Source: Hofstenia miamia (Eukaryota > Xenacoelomorpha > Acoela > Hofsteniidae). From it: a stretch of DNA of 53,814 nucleotides. The translations under genes and the position numbers were made by a program. The DNA is taken from contig CABFPE010001035.1 of NCBI GenBank assembly GCA_900660155.1, positions 11,886 through 65,699 on the forward strand, given 5' to 3'. Shown here piece after piece: positions 10,817-23,891 of this stretch (the stretch's first letter is position 1; each line of letters opens with the position of its first letter). The notes beneath the pieces were generated by a model, which worked only from the letters and a program-made list of their open reading frames with translations, searched no databases and had not been told where the DNA came from.

Positions 10817-12758
10817 ACTGCACGCCCTTGCGTGTACCCTTCTCTATTATTTTGTTGTGTTGTCTTGTCTTTCAAAGGAAAATTTCATTTGACATTGAAG
10901 AGCCAATGGCATTGATTCATATGATTTGTGTTGCTGTAGCTACGATAGAAATCCAATCTACACAGCTATATTTCTGCAGCAATGGATTCTGAAATATTTT
11001 GTATAATGTATTGTTGCGCATATTGTGGAATGCTACTATAAACAAATTATTAAATTCAAACTTATATTGATATTGCCTAGTACATTTTAATAAGGTATTA
11101 TTTATATATAGATGTTTCAAATTTCTAATTGTTTTATCAATTTCAAATATTATTATAATTATATTAAATAACCCTTTGCTATCCTATTACAATCTGCAAA
11201 TGATGTATCTTCATTTTATCTAAAGTGGGTTTAATTGTTTGATATATGTGACCTTTTTTCATCTGATTCCTCCCAAGATGGGGAGGTATCAGAAGAAAAA
11301 AGCCCGAATGTTTATATTTTCTATAGAAAGTAAATAGCTTTGAATATTTTAACTTATCCAAAAGTTAAAATCGATCTTCATACTGATTCACTTATATTTT
11401 TTTGTTTAACTAATTATATATTAACCACAAACAGCATTAATACCCTACTAGCATCCTGTGTATGCAGAAAAATGATTTCATGAAAATGAAATGCGATTGT
11501 GATATTTCGTTCTAATTCTTCTGCTTATACTGTGCTATTAGATATTTTAAAACAAATTTATTGCATGTAAAGATCAGTAAATATGTTAGTTTGTATATTA
11601 ATGATTAAATTTATAATAAATAATAACACTTAGGTAAAAATAATTGTTACAAATAATATATTTTATTTTTGTTAGTTTTGCGAAAGTGCGAAATTTGTAG
11701 GTTTATTGCTTATTTCGAAAAATGTAACTATCGCGCACTAATAGTTAATATAGATTTAGAAAGAGGAGATCATTAGCCATCGAATGCAAAAAAAATTATT
11801 AAAATCCGTTAAGAATTGACAGAGAAATTCCATTTTAAACATTGACTAAACTTTCGCAAAATTCATTTTAAAAGTTTACCCGCACTTCTAGCCCCGCCTA
11901 TGTGCATATATGCGATTTTTTCTGCATTGTCGCATGATGTACGATAAGACAATTATATTAATACAAAAATTCCGAATATTTGATTAAATGCATCAGTGTA
12001 AAATCCAATAAATTACAATGACCCACACTTGGCCCCAGAGCCTGAAATTCTGGGCTTTCCAAAGTTGTTGTTATATGTACATGTGCGTCAATATATTTCA
12101 TATTGGAATGCTTTGGAAGCATTTCAAAAGCTTAAATAATTAAAGAGATATAATGAATTTTGTATTTTAAAAGTTTTTGTGCCAGTTTGGCCAAAGTTTT
12201 GAAAAAGTTTGAAAACTTTAAATTTGTTATTGTAGATTGAGGTCTTCCGAAGGTGTTGTCATTGGTTTAGACTTCAAAGCTGCCATAGCCATTGCAAATA
12301 AATTCAAACAAAAATGGAATCAATTAAGACAGTTATAGTGTGGAAACACTGGATGCCTATTTTGGGCTTTCCAAAAGCCTTTTTTCAATTCTGACTTTAT
12401 ATTCTTTTAGAACTTACAAATCTAAGGTCGCTAGTAAAAAGAAAATTGAAAATCGACCCATTCTAGCCAGAGATTTTGAAAGCGAATTTTTTCACATTCA
12501 AGTGATGACGTAATGGCTTCAAACTGACCCAATTGGAGGGGCCAGTAGACCCCCTCAAAGTGAATAGCGTCCTTAGCAAATTTAATAGGTTTCCTAAAAA
12601 GGGTCAAAGTATGCATGTGCAAAAAATAAAAAAAATTCAACACCTTTTGCAAAATCTGGCCGGGAACCCCCCCTAGTTGTGACAACCATTAAAACAGCGT
12701 CTAGGATGTTCGCCTAACGGCTCACATAGTAAATATGCGTAGAAGCGCACCCACCCAG
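10817..12758 (-). mobile_element. Type-1 monomer, unit 6
   Basis: A 1,942-bp non-coding unit, last of the left-hand run of short monomers and directly abutting long unit A. It has a CACGC-type left-end hairpin at 10821-10834. Its terminus reads AAGCGCACCCACCCAG, one base off the usual GCGCGCCC. No gene seen. Confidence 0.75.
11253..11302. repeat. 50-nt hairpin of type-1 unit 6
   Basis: Same arms as at 480-529, with a changed loop (CAAGATG). Confidence 0.8.
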
Positions 12759-15278
12759 TTAAACTCCGCTGGGTGTATTTGTGTTAGTACCTACGGTGTG
12801 TGTATGTATATGTATGTGAGTATATGGGTAAGTTGAATTAATATTTCAAAGATATTTCGTTTTCTTATTTACGTTCTGAAAAATTAGTACTTAGTAAACT
12901 ATTATATTCAAAAATTAGTTATGAAAATTTTAGTATAAACTTCAGGAACATTGGGGATTTTAAACATGTAAGGAATTATGAAGTTGGAAAAGGTTGAAAT
13001 ATGATCTGCATGTCATAGAAACATTATTTTTATGAATGGAGATAGTTTTGAAAGTGAACATCCATTGTGTTCTAACATCACAATGATGATGAAGATCTTG
13101 GGATAGATTTTTGATAGAATTATTATTTTAGAATCTCTTTAGCATTTATTTACTTGATCCACATTAATTACTTCATGCAGAAAGAGAAATCATTCTAACG
13201 TTTTACACCACTCTACTCTAAACTAATTCCATATTATTGCACTTATTCTTGAAGATCATAATGATATTACTCAAGAACTATTGATAGAATTAAAACAACA
13301 ATTTTTTTTTATATAATACTCATTCCGTACTAGTCAAAAAAGCATTGTTAGAGACTATAACATTAGTATTTTTTATAAAAAAAATTATTGATCTTCAAAA
13401 TTCCCTCAAATTGGTCTATGTTATACGAAAATGGCTTACAAAGTACGGTCGCCTTTTATGAATTTTGATTGTATTAAGATGCAACAAGCAAATTTCGAAA
13501 TCTCAATATGTTTTGCGGATAATATTTAAATATCAGAAATTGATAGAGCTCGATTTGTCAGAGTAATTTAACAAAAACCGTCGAAATTCTGTATTTTAGT
13601 AATTTTTTGACCTTAATAAACGTTTTTTGGATGACCCCATATGCTCAAATTTGATCAGATTGTAAAAATTTTTAAACATTTATATGTCACATTAACACAT
13701 CTTTTTTTTGTTTGTTAAGTTACACCATACAATGCTTGTATAAATAATAAAAGCAGGACATTTTCTGTGTCACAGTCCTGCCGCATCCCGTCCCGGGCGA
13801 ATTACGATCATAGAAATATCGGTCTGTTTTCAATCAAATGCATATGTTAGGTTACAAAAAGTGTAATTTGATTGATTTTATTAAGAAATAATAATTCTAT
13901 TGTCTGATCTTAACGTTAATGTATGCCATCTACAATTTTCATAGTTTACTATCATTTTAGGATGAAAATCATTTTAATATAAAATTCTGTTTATCATGAA
14001 ACTACAATTTTCGTAAGGAATGTACTTACTTATACAAAATTTCATAAATAACTTGTTCTTAATAGTTCAATATCTAATCTTCATCTATGATCTGAATAAA
14101 ATTCACTTAAAAATATTCTTATATATATATATATAATTTTTATATTTCTAGTTTATATTATATCTTTTTGTATATAATAATAAATTTCGTTGTGCATATT
14201 ATTTCTGTAAATTTTAAATGTGGATAAAATAAAACACATCTTTGAATTAATTTCAATAATATGCTAAGTATTAATAATTATATAAAACTTCTTATTTTAG
14301 AATTCGCCAATTGTATACTTTATGAAATACAGAATAAAATATTTCTAAGTCATAGCTGTATATGTATACATAACATTTGTAAGAGTATAAGTTGACTAAT
14401 TATATTTAGTAATTCGAATTGTAATTTTATGAAGCTAATTAATTTTATCATTTTTATAGAATTTGCTGTCAGTCAAAGGCATAAACGAAATTTCAATTTG
14501 TTTACTGTGAAACCTGTTCGCAGTTGCATAAAGATGATATAAATTGAAGTAATTTTTGTAATTGTATACATTTATATTAACTGCTGAAACTGGTATTTTT
14601 GTAAAATTTAATATGTAAGCATCTGCTTCAAGCGAGGTAAATGATTTTAACAATGAAAAACGTTATATAATAATATATATTATTAGCTATAATATAGAAA
14701 TATTTATTATTTACAAATATGTTATTTAGTAGCAAAGTTCTTATTCTGAATAATGTAAGAAAATAGTCTCAATTTGAAAGTGGATTGTAGTGAAAATTTT
14801 ACTAAATTTTTAACGAGAAATGAATGCTGAGTTTTTAATAACATTTTTACATGAAAAGCCGTTTTTAATAAAAACTGTTTGATGCCAATTAAACATTTTT
14901 TGAATAAAAAAGAAGGACTTCAAAATGAACATTTAGCTACGAAATTTAAGTTTCCTTACAAATTTGTTAAAATTGAAGCACTATTTAATGCAAGAAAAAA
15001 GTTCAGGAAAAATCGAATATCTTCACATTTTTGTATTTCAGATATCAACATAAATTGGTGGATAGTATATAGCTAATTTCTTAAAATAAAGTATTAAAGA
15101 TTTAGTCAACAATTCAAAAATAAAACTTTTCTATTACTAGACTAAGCTATACCTACACGAAAAATGCATCGCAATCTAATTCATGTTTTAGAAAAATTAA
15201 TAATTTCTAAATTTTTTTGAAAAACCAAACCAAAATTTACTTGTGAAAATTAAAGAATAAGTATTAAATATCTTACAT
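12759..15278. other. Non-coding left (3') arm of unit A
   Basis: About 2.5 kb of AT-rich DNA matches 29517-32038 base for base apart from a few changes. Its first 450 bp is distantly related to type-2 monomers (GGTTGAAA...CATAAAAACAT, ACATCACAATGATGATGA, TTACTTGATCCAC). The 50-nt hairpin site is reduced to outer arms TCTCTTT/AAAGAGA (13134-13187). A GCAGGAC/GTCCTGC stem lies at 13753-13781 and a short (TA)n near 14121-14135. Two frames of 65-72 codons near 14.4-15.1 kb have no recognisable product. Confidence 0.6.
13753..13781. repeat. GCAGGAC hairpin in left arm of unit A
   Basis: GCAGGAC and GTCCTGC form a perfect 7-bp stem around a 15-nt loop that itself contains TGTG-T-CACA. A short GC-rich patch (CATCCCGTCCCGGGCGAAT) follows. 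This is unusual in such AT-rich DNA. The same structure is at 30511-30539. Confidence 0.6.
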
Positions 15279-15361
15279 GTAAGAAAAAGAACAACAAATA
15301 ATATATGTTATGTCAAAAAAACGGATTCCGAAATCATCATTAACTTCCAACATCTTGGGGT

Positions 15362-15408
15362 CCCAAAGATCCCAAGCCGGGACGAGGCCGGCTTTAGTGA
15401 TCTTTGGG
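15362..15408. terminator. GC-rich double hairpin near the 3' edge of the RepHel module (unit A)
   Basis: The outer stem CCCAAAGATC/GATCTTTGGG (10 bp, perfect) encloses an inner stem AAGCCGG/CCGGCTT (7 bp, perfect) with loop GACGAGG. It lies about 83 bp from the edge of homology between copies (15279/50652), on the 3' side of the gene. Subterminal 3' hairpins are a hallmark of Helitrons. Whether this one marks a transposition end, a transcript end or neither is inference. Confidence 0.55.
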
Positions 15409-15655
15409 ATTATCATGATCTATTGATTCCATCTAACTGCTATGAACATCACACTCTTGCCAACCTAAAATAAATAAGAGGACTTTAGCCAAAATGCTAT
15501 ACATTTTGTTCCCATGCGCAGGTGTACACTTTTGTGTCTCGGACCTATCCTCTTTGGCGCACAAAATTATTTTTTTGTTTTTTTGATTTTTTATTTTTGG
15601 TTATCTAACATTTTGCAATGCGGGTCTAGAAAAAAATAAACATAGCAAAACAGTG

Positions 15656-16028
15656 CTATCCCTGATAATCCGGAATCCCCGCGAATAGGTCACAGGGGAT
15701 CCCATCTCGAAGTTATCCCTTTTCCAACTGTAAATAAATGTTATCCCTGCATTAAAAACAATTGAAATCAATTGCTTATCCCTGCGCAAAATCTTAATAG
15801 ACATAAATGCCTATTTCAGAAGGAAATAATTGTGAAAAACTAAACTTGCAATTAAAAGTCGCAAAATATTTAGTTCACTATTTCCTTGGTAGTTTCGTCA
15901 TATCCATCTTTCGTCAATTTAACCATTGATAGTGTTTGCAGATGCTACTAATATTGCCTTAACTATTTTTGGTTTTTCAATCCAACATGCCTAAGCATAA
16001 GTTATCCCTGGCTGCATGCTATCCCTGC
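15656..16028 (-). promoter_or_regulatory. Cluster of six CAGGGATAAC-type sites downstream of RepHel (unit A)
   Basis: Sites on the plus strand start at 15656 (ctatccctg), 15712, 15740, 15775, 16001 and 16019, all in one orientation. The gene's stop is at 16057, so these lie past it. The motif is the same as the one read as Arg-Asp-Asn inside the gene. Tight clustering in non-coding DNA resembles an iteron or protein-binding array. The function is unknown. Confidence 0.55.
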
Positions 16029-16056
16029 TTTGCATGTAATATATTTTTCGTCACAA

Positions 16057-19000
16057 TTAATGCAGTTTGCTGCATATCACAAATAATAGTTTATTGCCTC
16101 CAGAATTTTTATGGCGTTCTGCTAACTGATAGGCAAAGTCCTGCATACGCTGAGCATTTACAGGTTGTGCAATTTGCCTTAATTCCATTGCAAAACTATC
16201 TGCAGAATCCATAGTGCCAAATCCTGAAATGAAGCAATAAACTGCCCATACTTTCACCATACTAGGTGGGCCACCGCCCCTATTCATGTTGTCTAAGGAG
16301 GAGGTAATGCATTTCGTTGCCTCAATTAAAAGATCTCTCTCCTATCTATCGATACAAAAACTACAACGTAGTTATCCCTGTCACGAGGTAGTTCAACATC
16401 CCTATGCCGATAAGTGTGTAAAGTTCTCTTGACTACCGGAACTTCAAATCCACTATTTTGAGTCAGGCTAATTTGTTTTAACATTGCGTCAATATACTCT
16501 TCACCAGGTAGATGTTGCTGCAATAATTTGTTAATGACACCTAAAGTGTCGTTTCTGTTACCCACAAAGGTGATGTCAGACAGTGAGCGTACCCGTGACA
16601 TTAGCACAACCAACTGTGGCTTTTCCCAAAGTTCATAGTCTTTGTTGACTGAGGACAATTGTGTGGCCACCATGGGAATTGTGTCTCCCATCGCACGATG
16701 AATGGTGCTGGCCCCATATTGGGTGACTGGATATTGATGCCGTTTAAATAATGTCCTATTTTGACTTGTATGAACTAAAGGAGTACTAAGCCAATTAATG
16801 CCCCTACGTTTCCAACCGTGTGCTATAAAATCATTGTTGTCAGGGATACGTTTCACCCCAGGTGGAGCAACAAAAGCAAAAAAAGGTGAGTGGTTAGCAA
16901 CATCACCTGGCAAAGAGTCCACTACGCAAATTTGGTTATGTGAATAACCATGAATTCGATTATTTGTGGTAAATCTTAAACAAGCGCCCTTATATAAGAG
17001 CAGAACCTCAGGTTCTTCAGCAAAGTAATTCAGTGTTTTAATCGAAAATGCATTAGCCAAAGACCATTGCAATCCACCAGAAGAAGAGTGTTCATCAACA
17101 GCTCTTATTTCAACTTTATCAATGCTGTTATCCCTGCGCACTGCAGCATAATGCTGCTCAATAGCCTGTTGCAAGGCTTTTCTTTTCCCAAATATTTTCA
17201 CGCTAAGTCTGGGCACCTGAGACCAATCATCAACAAAATTGCAGCGTGAGTTAACAATTTGCTGATAAAGACTAATTTCAGGTTGAGAAATTTCGGTTTT
17301 TCGTCCTAGCTCATTGATGAGCTGTAGATCTTGATCAGCTGCTGCTCTAACTGATCCATTAAACTGAATGACTCTAAACAATGTCAGCATGCTTGTTGAC
17401 ATCCAAATGGATTGACCATTTATAGGACTAAGCTGCTTAGAGTCCCCACTTGCCATAAGTAAAATTCCACCAAAAGGTGTGCGGTTATCCCTGACATGTT
17501 GCAAGACAAGATCGACTGCTGCTAAATGCTCAGCTGTGAGCAACCCAATCTCCTCGAAAGCAAGCATGTCAATTCGTCTTAACTTGTTCCATGCATCTGG
17601 CCGATGCTTCAATCGCTTTATTGTGCGTTCAGCACAAGTCACCACATTTATTTTATAATGCTGCTTACTTAAAATTGGCAATGGCACTAAAAGATGCAAA
17701 TGAGCACCCCCTAATGCCAAAGACCGCTGCGATGGGAGGCTAGTAATCTGAACATTCAATCCTTGAGATCTTGCATACAAGCAAGCTAGTGTTAACACAT
17801 GCGTCTTTCCGCTGCCAGGCAGCCCATTCAAAAGTGGAAGCTTAATAAAAGCTTCGTTTCCATTCAAAAACTGATCTATGGCTGCAATGGCAATGTTCAG
17901 TGCATACCTTTGTTCCTCAAAGGAATCCCGTGTTTGATCCCTGGCTCTCTGTATTTGAGGAACCCACTGTACAGGTTGTTCAACTGAGGCATTAACCAAA
18001 GCATCATGATCAGGCAATCCAACAATTTGCTCATCATAGAGAGCGTCCACTAGCTTGACTTTCATTTGATGTATCTCTTCCTTTAGTCTAGCCGAAGCTT
18101 GACTTTGTACAGTGCGTAAAAGCACTGCCGGCGTTTCATGTACAAGTACATGATCATTCATAACGTTATCCCTTATAGAATCAAATGCCAGTCCCAAAAA
18201 GCGGTCAAACATTTTGGTACCTCCTGGCAAATACATTAATTGTTTAAGTACATAACGTTTAAGTAATGCATGAACATCATCAATAGTAGCGTTATCCCTG
18301 ATTAATTTGGCTTTGACAAAGCTATGTCTTAATGAAGGTACTGCAAAAAGGTCTAACTCAGTCTCAAAACGGCCCATGCTTAATACCACATGTACTAGGA
18401 ACTTAAAGGGATTTAGCGGTGTAATGTTTGAGTATACTGGTATAGGAATAGCCGTTGGATACTCGCAATTAGGATAAACAAACCGTGCCCATAGTTCCCC
18501 ATGCCTATTATGTATTGCTGCGGGCAAATAATCATCATTTAGTAGACCAGATTGCAGTATATCTAATGCTTGCGGTGTGTGAGAAAAATCTACACACTCC
18601 ATAAACTTTGCCAAAGCACTGGGGCGAATTTGTATGACGCGCCCACACCCGTCAATCCACGCGCATTTCAGAATATCCCTGTCTAGATACTTTTCATGCA
18701 CAGAAAGACCTTGCCCCGTACGGAATTTTGACATGTTCCCCAAAGCAAACCAGCACAGATAATCAGCAAGATTATCAATGAACAATAATTCCGGAGGTCT
18801 AACTGAGAAAAGCGTCACGTTATCCATTTTCACCCTGCTGGCTAGGTGATCCTTTATAATCAAAACTTGGTTGTCGGTAAATTGTCTATGTTGTGGCAAA
18901 GCCAGAACATCCCGACGGGCCCGGACGGGCTCAATAAGACCTTGGACAGTAAGAATGTGAGCTGACGAATCAAACTGCACACTTTTCTGTCTCATTTCAA

Positions 19001-22000
19001 TTGTTTCTGTTGAGATTCTAATAAATTGGACACCTGGGTGGACTATTTCTAATCCCAAGGACATCCAATACATCTTTGTGATGGGCAACAAAGATGCCAT
19101 TTCCCGAGATGGATCGCGTTCCATTTTTTCATTCAATTCCTTTTGAGCATTCATTCGAGCCCCTGTAATTTTAGTGTTGTGCAATCCATCAGCCTCCACT
19201 TCCAATTTATCTTGGTTATCCCCGCTCTTAATATGAACTAAAGCTTGTTCATCAAAGCCAGCGACATATTTTGCAATATATCGTGACTCAAGCCACACAT
19301 CTGTCAATTGTAGGTTTTGGCTGGACAGAGTTGCAACAAACAACCGTGCATTACATGGACTCCAGTTTTCCCTTGGCTGAGCTGGATAATGCCATTTTGC
19401 AGGCAAAATCTCTTTATTCAAATTTCCTTTTTCGTCAGTAAGCCCAATGGCTTTCAGTACTGCAATTGCGTCTGCAGTGTGGTTAACATTTATTTCTTCC
19501 ACATAATAATCAGATGACGGCATGTGTCTGGGCACTCTACACACTTTTTCCCCATTCACTGTCCGTTTATGACAACGATAGCCGGAATTCTCACAACTAT
19601 GTTGTTGAATGATTGCTGCTTTTTCATATGCGTCAAGAAATTGGTCATTACTGGTAATAAGACCTTCGTCTACCCATGCATTAAAATGTTCTAAACAGAA
19701 CATGTCCCGTTGTGAGCAGGAAACGCGGTTTTGAGCAACCTGACTATGTGTACTATCCTTTGTGACGATGATAGCATGAATATGTGGCAAGTTACCTACA
19801 CTGGTCTGCCACTCAAACCTGTACCATAAATGCACAATTTCGCCTAAAGGTTTTTCAATGCTATCCCGGATGTATTCCATGTGATAAACGGCAGCCCTTT
19901 CCCAAGACCTCGTTAACTGAGGCATGATCGATTGCCTAAGGGACCTCTGCACGTCTGGAAATGCATATGCCTCTTCAATGAGAGTTTGGCATTGATTATA
20001 AATGGGGGCGACCCCGTAGTGCTCACTCTGGTTACAGGTATGAGTGTAAAAATATGTTACGTTGTTCCTGGCAATTAATGCCGCCACTTCATTCACCCTA
20101 TCTCTACTATCAGCGCCATTGAAAGGATTTGACACCCCCGATTCGCTTTTATATAAATGCTCAAAACTTTGATTCCGAGCTGACGTGGAACAAGTGTATC
20201 TCAATCCTATGTTTGACAAAATGTCAAAACCAAATGCAATGTAGTTGGGATCAGTCCCAGTTAATGTTGTATGATCCATTAATCTAGCACGTACATGATG
20301 AATGATACATGCATATTCCACATTCCTTATTAGAATTATGCCCGCCCCATAAAGGTTGTGGTATTGCCCCAACATATGAACCATCCGGGTTTTGTTTCCA
20401 GCAAATACTAGGGAAGAGTCCAGCTTCAGGATACAACAAAGGTATCGCGCTTCCCTTTGCAACTATATTTTGCAAGAATCTCTCACTAGTTGCATTAACA
20501 TTTACCCGTTGGCCTGACCTCTGCAATAAACCACATTGCCTATTTAGCAGTATGTGACCATGTTGTACGTGTGTCGACAATGGTTCAAAATTAGTTTCCG
20601 GTTCTGCTGTGTTAGTTTCTAAGAAATCATTGCCTAAAGTAGCTATAGGCTCATTCACACCATATAAGCCAGGATTGGTTGCATAATCCAAATCCTCATT
20701 ATCACTGAAAGGTATAAATCCTTCAAAGTTATCCCTGTGATCGTCAACAATTTCAGAATCAGATTCTGAATCAGAAGGTGGTGGACTGGGTTCCACTTCA
20801 ACAAAGACCCGTCCCAGAGGTCTAACAGAAAGGTAAGTATTTGTGTTATCCCTGGTGGCTTCCCCATGTCGCCGACATAATGCTGATGAGCATGGTTCTA
20901 CAGCTGGGCATCTCCACTTACTAACTAAATTGCAAAGACGGTCATTTTGCAAAGCTGTACATTTATACTTTGTGCGAGAGTTATCCCTGGTTAGCGGAAA
21001 CCCATGCTCTTCACACACAGCTCTAATCTCATTGCCCATTTGCTGTAAGAAAGACTGTCGCAATGCATCAACATTAAAATCTGGACAGTAAAAATATACT
21101 GCCAAATGCCACTTATTAATTCCGTCACTAAAGTGCTCTACCTTTTCTGTAGATCCTGGAACAGAATCTATAAACCACTTGCATAATTGTCCGCCATTGC
21201 GCATGGCTGACTTCCCAGACCACTTTTCATAATCATTCAAGTTCAGTTCACTGTGACACAAGTGCCGCAGCTCAAAGTTGCCACATTTTTCGTCATTTCG
21301 TATTATTTCTGGTGGGAAATCTAGCGCAGACCTCCGCCGACCAGTATTGTAAATAAATACGATGTTATCCCTGGTTTCTGACACAAAGTCAATCAAATCT
21401 TGCATATTGACTGCGAAATATGACTGTACACAAGGTAGTGACGCAAAGAGGCTTGCTACTTGAGCTTGAATTGTACCACCTATTGCTGCTTCCCTGAGAG
21501 CAGTTTGCATTTCATTTCTAGATAGGAAATGCTTGTAAGGATGATTTCTAGGTGCTCGTACATTGTTGCCTAATAATTTAGTTATATAGCGTAGTAGTTT
21601 CCCTTGCCAATTAGGAGTTTCAGTCACTACATTATGTAATTTTTGCCATATGTTGCCAAAAAATGCAGCAATATTACAAGTAATCCACAGCAGGCGAAAA
21701 TCGCCATTAAAAACATTCAGATCTAAATGGACTTTATGTCCATACCCGTCGCTTATTTGAAGTGTGCAAAGCACTGTTGGCCATAAAGGCTCCGATATCA
21801 AATTATCCCTGATCGCATGATCTAAATTTGATTCACTGTTATCCCTGATCGCATGATCTACAGTGTTATCCCTGCTTTCTAAGTGCTGAGAACGTCGCAT
21901 TTCTACAGCATCATTTAATGAAATATATGTCCCTGATGCGGCTGCTGCTGCAGCTTTCTCAGATCCAACCGGACATTTCAAAGACACACGGTGTCTTGCC

Positions 22001-23387
22001 ATTTCCATGAAAAATCCTAATCTGTAGTCACTATTAATTCGATTGCGAAAATATGCACGAACATCTGGTCTATGATTTAAAATCAAGGCCTCCGCCCGTT
22101 CATATCGAAAACTTTCATCGTCACCTTCGCCCCAGTATTCAGAATTTGTAGAAATTGCGAAACTAGACATTCCAGAATAACCGCCTTCTTCCCGCAACAT
22201 TTGATAAGTGTGGGACGTAGTCCCGGACCGTGTGTTTTTATAAACTCTGGGGATCAATCGTGCTTGGGCTAATCTATCAGAATGCTGTAGAGGCAAATTT
22301 CCCAAAACGGGATTTGGTGGTAAGTGTACCATGCCTTGCATTCGCCCACCATCGCAATTTCTGCACGTTAATAGACAAAGACCCCTTTCTTGTACAATTG
22401 CTACACACGGCCCTATTCGCCATTTATTTAAAAATTGTTGCTCCTTCAAGAAATCAGGACGGATTCCGACAAGCCTATTTTCGAATTTCCCAAAATCTGG
22501 GATCCCATTGCATAAGTTTTTCAAAAGTACTATAAAAGGCACAGAGCCACATTTTTCGACAAATTCGTTGCACCCATAGGGGCAACGTACAGAACATACA
22601 GGATGTTCATTCAGCCATTTTCGCAAATTCACTAATTTGCCTGCAGATATAACTGCTTTTCCGTCAATTATGACTTGCGTCATATCAATAAAATAAGCAT
22701 TGGGCATTGTTTCGTCATAGTTTTTGAATTCTATATGAAATTTAGATTTCATTAGAATCCAAGATTTCCGTAATGTTAAGGGCAAGCAAGCCCAAAACTC
22801 CCTTGTGTTGTTTGTACCATTTACTAAAATATAGCAAATGTATGAGGGCCATGCACTAACCCATTCTCCTTTATCACCACGACTAATGTAAGTTGTGCAT
22901 TCAGTGCAAAGCAAAGCACTTTCTAAAGTGTATCTATTTCCACTTGTTAAAAATTTAAGATTTGAGAACTTTCTCTGAATCATGTTGCATAGATCAGCTT
23001 CAGTTAAGTCCAATGGATATTCATCCGTTGGAACCCTTAGGCAGTTTTCACAATGTGAAAAAACTATTTCGGATGTGCTAGGCACATCTTCAATAAATGC
23101 CGTATTTAAATCATCAATCATTTCGTCATTAGATCCCGTAGGACAATCCAACCTATTTGATCTGCAAGGCTGATCAGTACCTGTATTTCTTAATCCCGAA
23201 GGACAATCCAACTCTCTATTTGATCTGCAAGGCTGATCAGTACCTGTAAGCCCCGAAGGACAATCCAACTGTTGGGCAGCAGTTCAAATTTCCGACATTT
23301 AGAGCAAGGCTCTTCAGCAGACTTTAGAAAGCCACCACATGTTGGGCACTTAGCAGTGCTAGATTTGCGTTTAGCTTTCTTAGGCAT
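16057..23387 (-). pseudogene. RepHel helicase/HUH nuclease, frameshifted copy (unit A)
   Basis: This is the counterpart of the intact gene at 32817-40196 and is nearly identical over most of its length, but broken in three places. (1) In the N-terminal minisatellite, a repeat-unit loss takes LPNS directly into another frame near 23270. (2) Near 20295-20340 a frame change separates an N-terminal 994-codon segment from a 1,378-codon Rep-helicase segment. (3) Near 16325 one base is missing (TTTTAATTG against TTTTACATTG in C), which ends the frame after RREIF and drops the last 88 residues. HUH, YxxxY, Walker A and helicase motifs are all present. In the stretch 16290-17056 it matches the copy in unit E rather than unit C. 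The breaks look recent because the rest of the frame is preserved. Confidence 0.8.
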
Positions 23388-23708
23388 GCTGTTCTGGGCA
23401 CTCGATGAGGCGATTGACTGAAATTTTAGGGGCCTTATATACTAGTTATTCAAAGGCGCGGCCGCCATCAAAGCATTAATCAGTGGCCCGTACTTCAAAG
23501 CGAAGTTTTGCGGTTAAGGCTTCCTACCCACGGTGAAACGACTGGTAATTAATTAATTAGTGCACCGTAGCAGCTGACGCCAGAAACAAAGAACAATAGT
23601 GATTACCGCCTGGGCTAATTGAGTAGTTTATCAACACCAAACCAATATATTATAATACGATATACATTACATGTATACATGTATATTTTTATGTTTAGTC
23701 AGAACAAT
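23388..23708 (-). promoter_or_regulatory. RepHel 5' region of unit A: TATA box and GC-rich block
   Basis: Read on the minus strand, TATATAAGG (23433-23441) lies about 45-50 nt before the start codon, with TCAGTC, an initiator-like sequence, between them. A CpG-rich GCGCGGCCGC block sits just upstream, then TAATTAATTAATTA and the palindrome ACATGTATACATGT. Homology with the equivalent region of copy B ends at about 23708, after TTTTTATGTTTAGTC. The promoter call is inference from motif positions. Confidence 0.45.
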
Positions 23709-23783
23709 AAATAAAATACAAGATATGCTATGATGAATTATTGAAAAAACTTAAATTTATTTCTATTTAATAAGAATATTATT

Positions 23784-23801
23784 TATATATATATATATAT
23801 A
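23784..23801. repeat. (TA)n microsatellite beside RepHel module A
   Basis: A short TA run separates the RepHel 5' region from type-2 right-half sequence. The corresponding tract in unit C is longer. Confidence 0.8.
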
Positions 23802-23891
23802 ATGTATATATTTGGACCTCTCTATGTATATATAATTGATTGCATTTGAGCTAACATCACTGACAATTGATTAAATTCTACGAAAAGTGAT

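Noticed and set aside
14435-15076. Frames of 72 and 65 codons, repeated identically at 31195-31836
   Set aside because: Identity reflects the recent near-identity of units A and C. Composition is that of AT-rich non-coding DNA and there is no homologue in unit E.
20284-20462. An N-terminal extension unique to copy A (MQREARYLCC onward) of the Rep-helicase segment
   Set aside because: It is the upstream gene sequence read in the wrong frame before a frameshift. The true protein begins at 23387.
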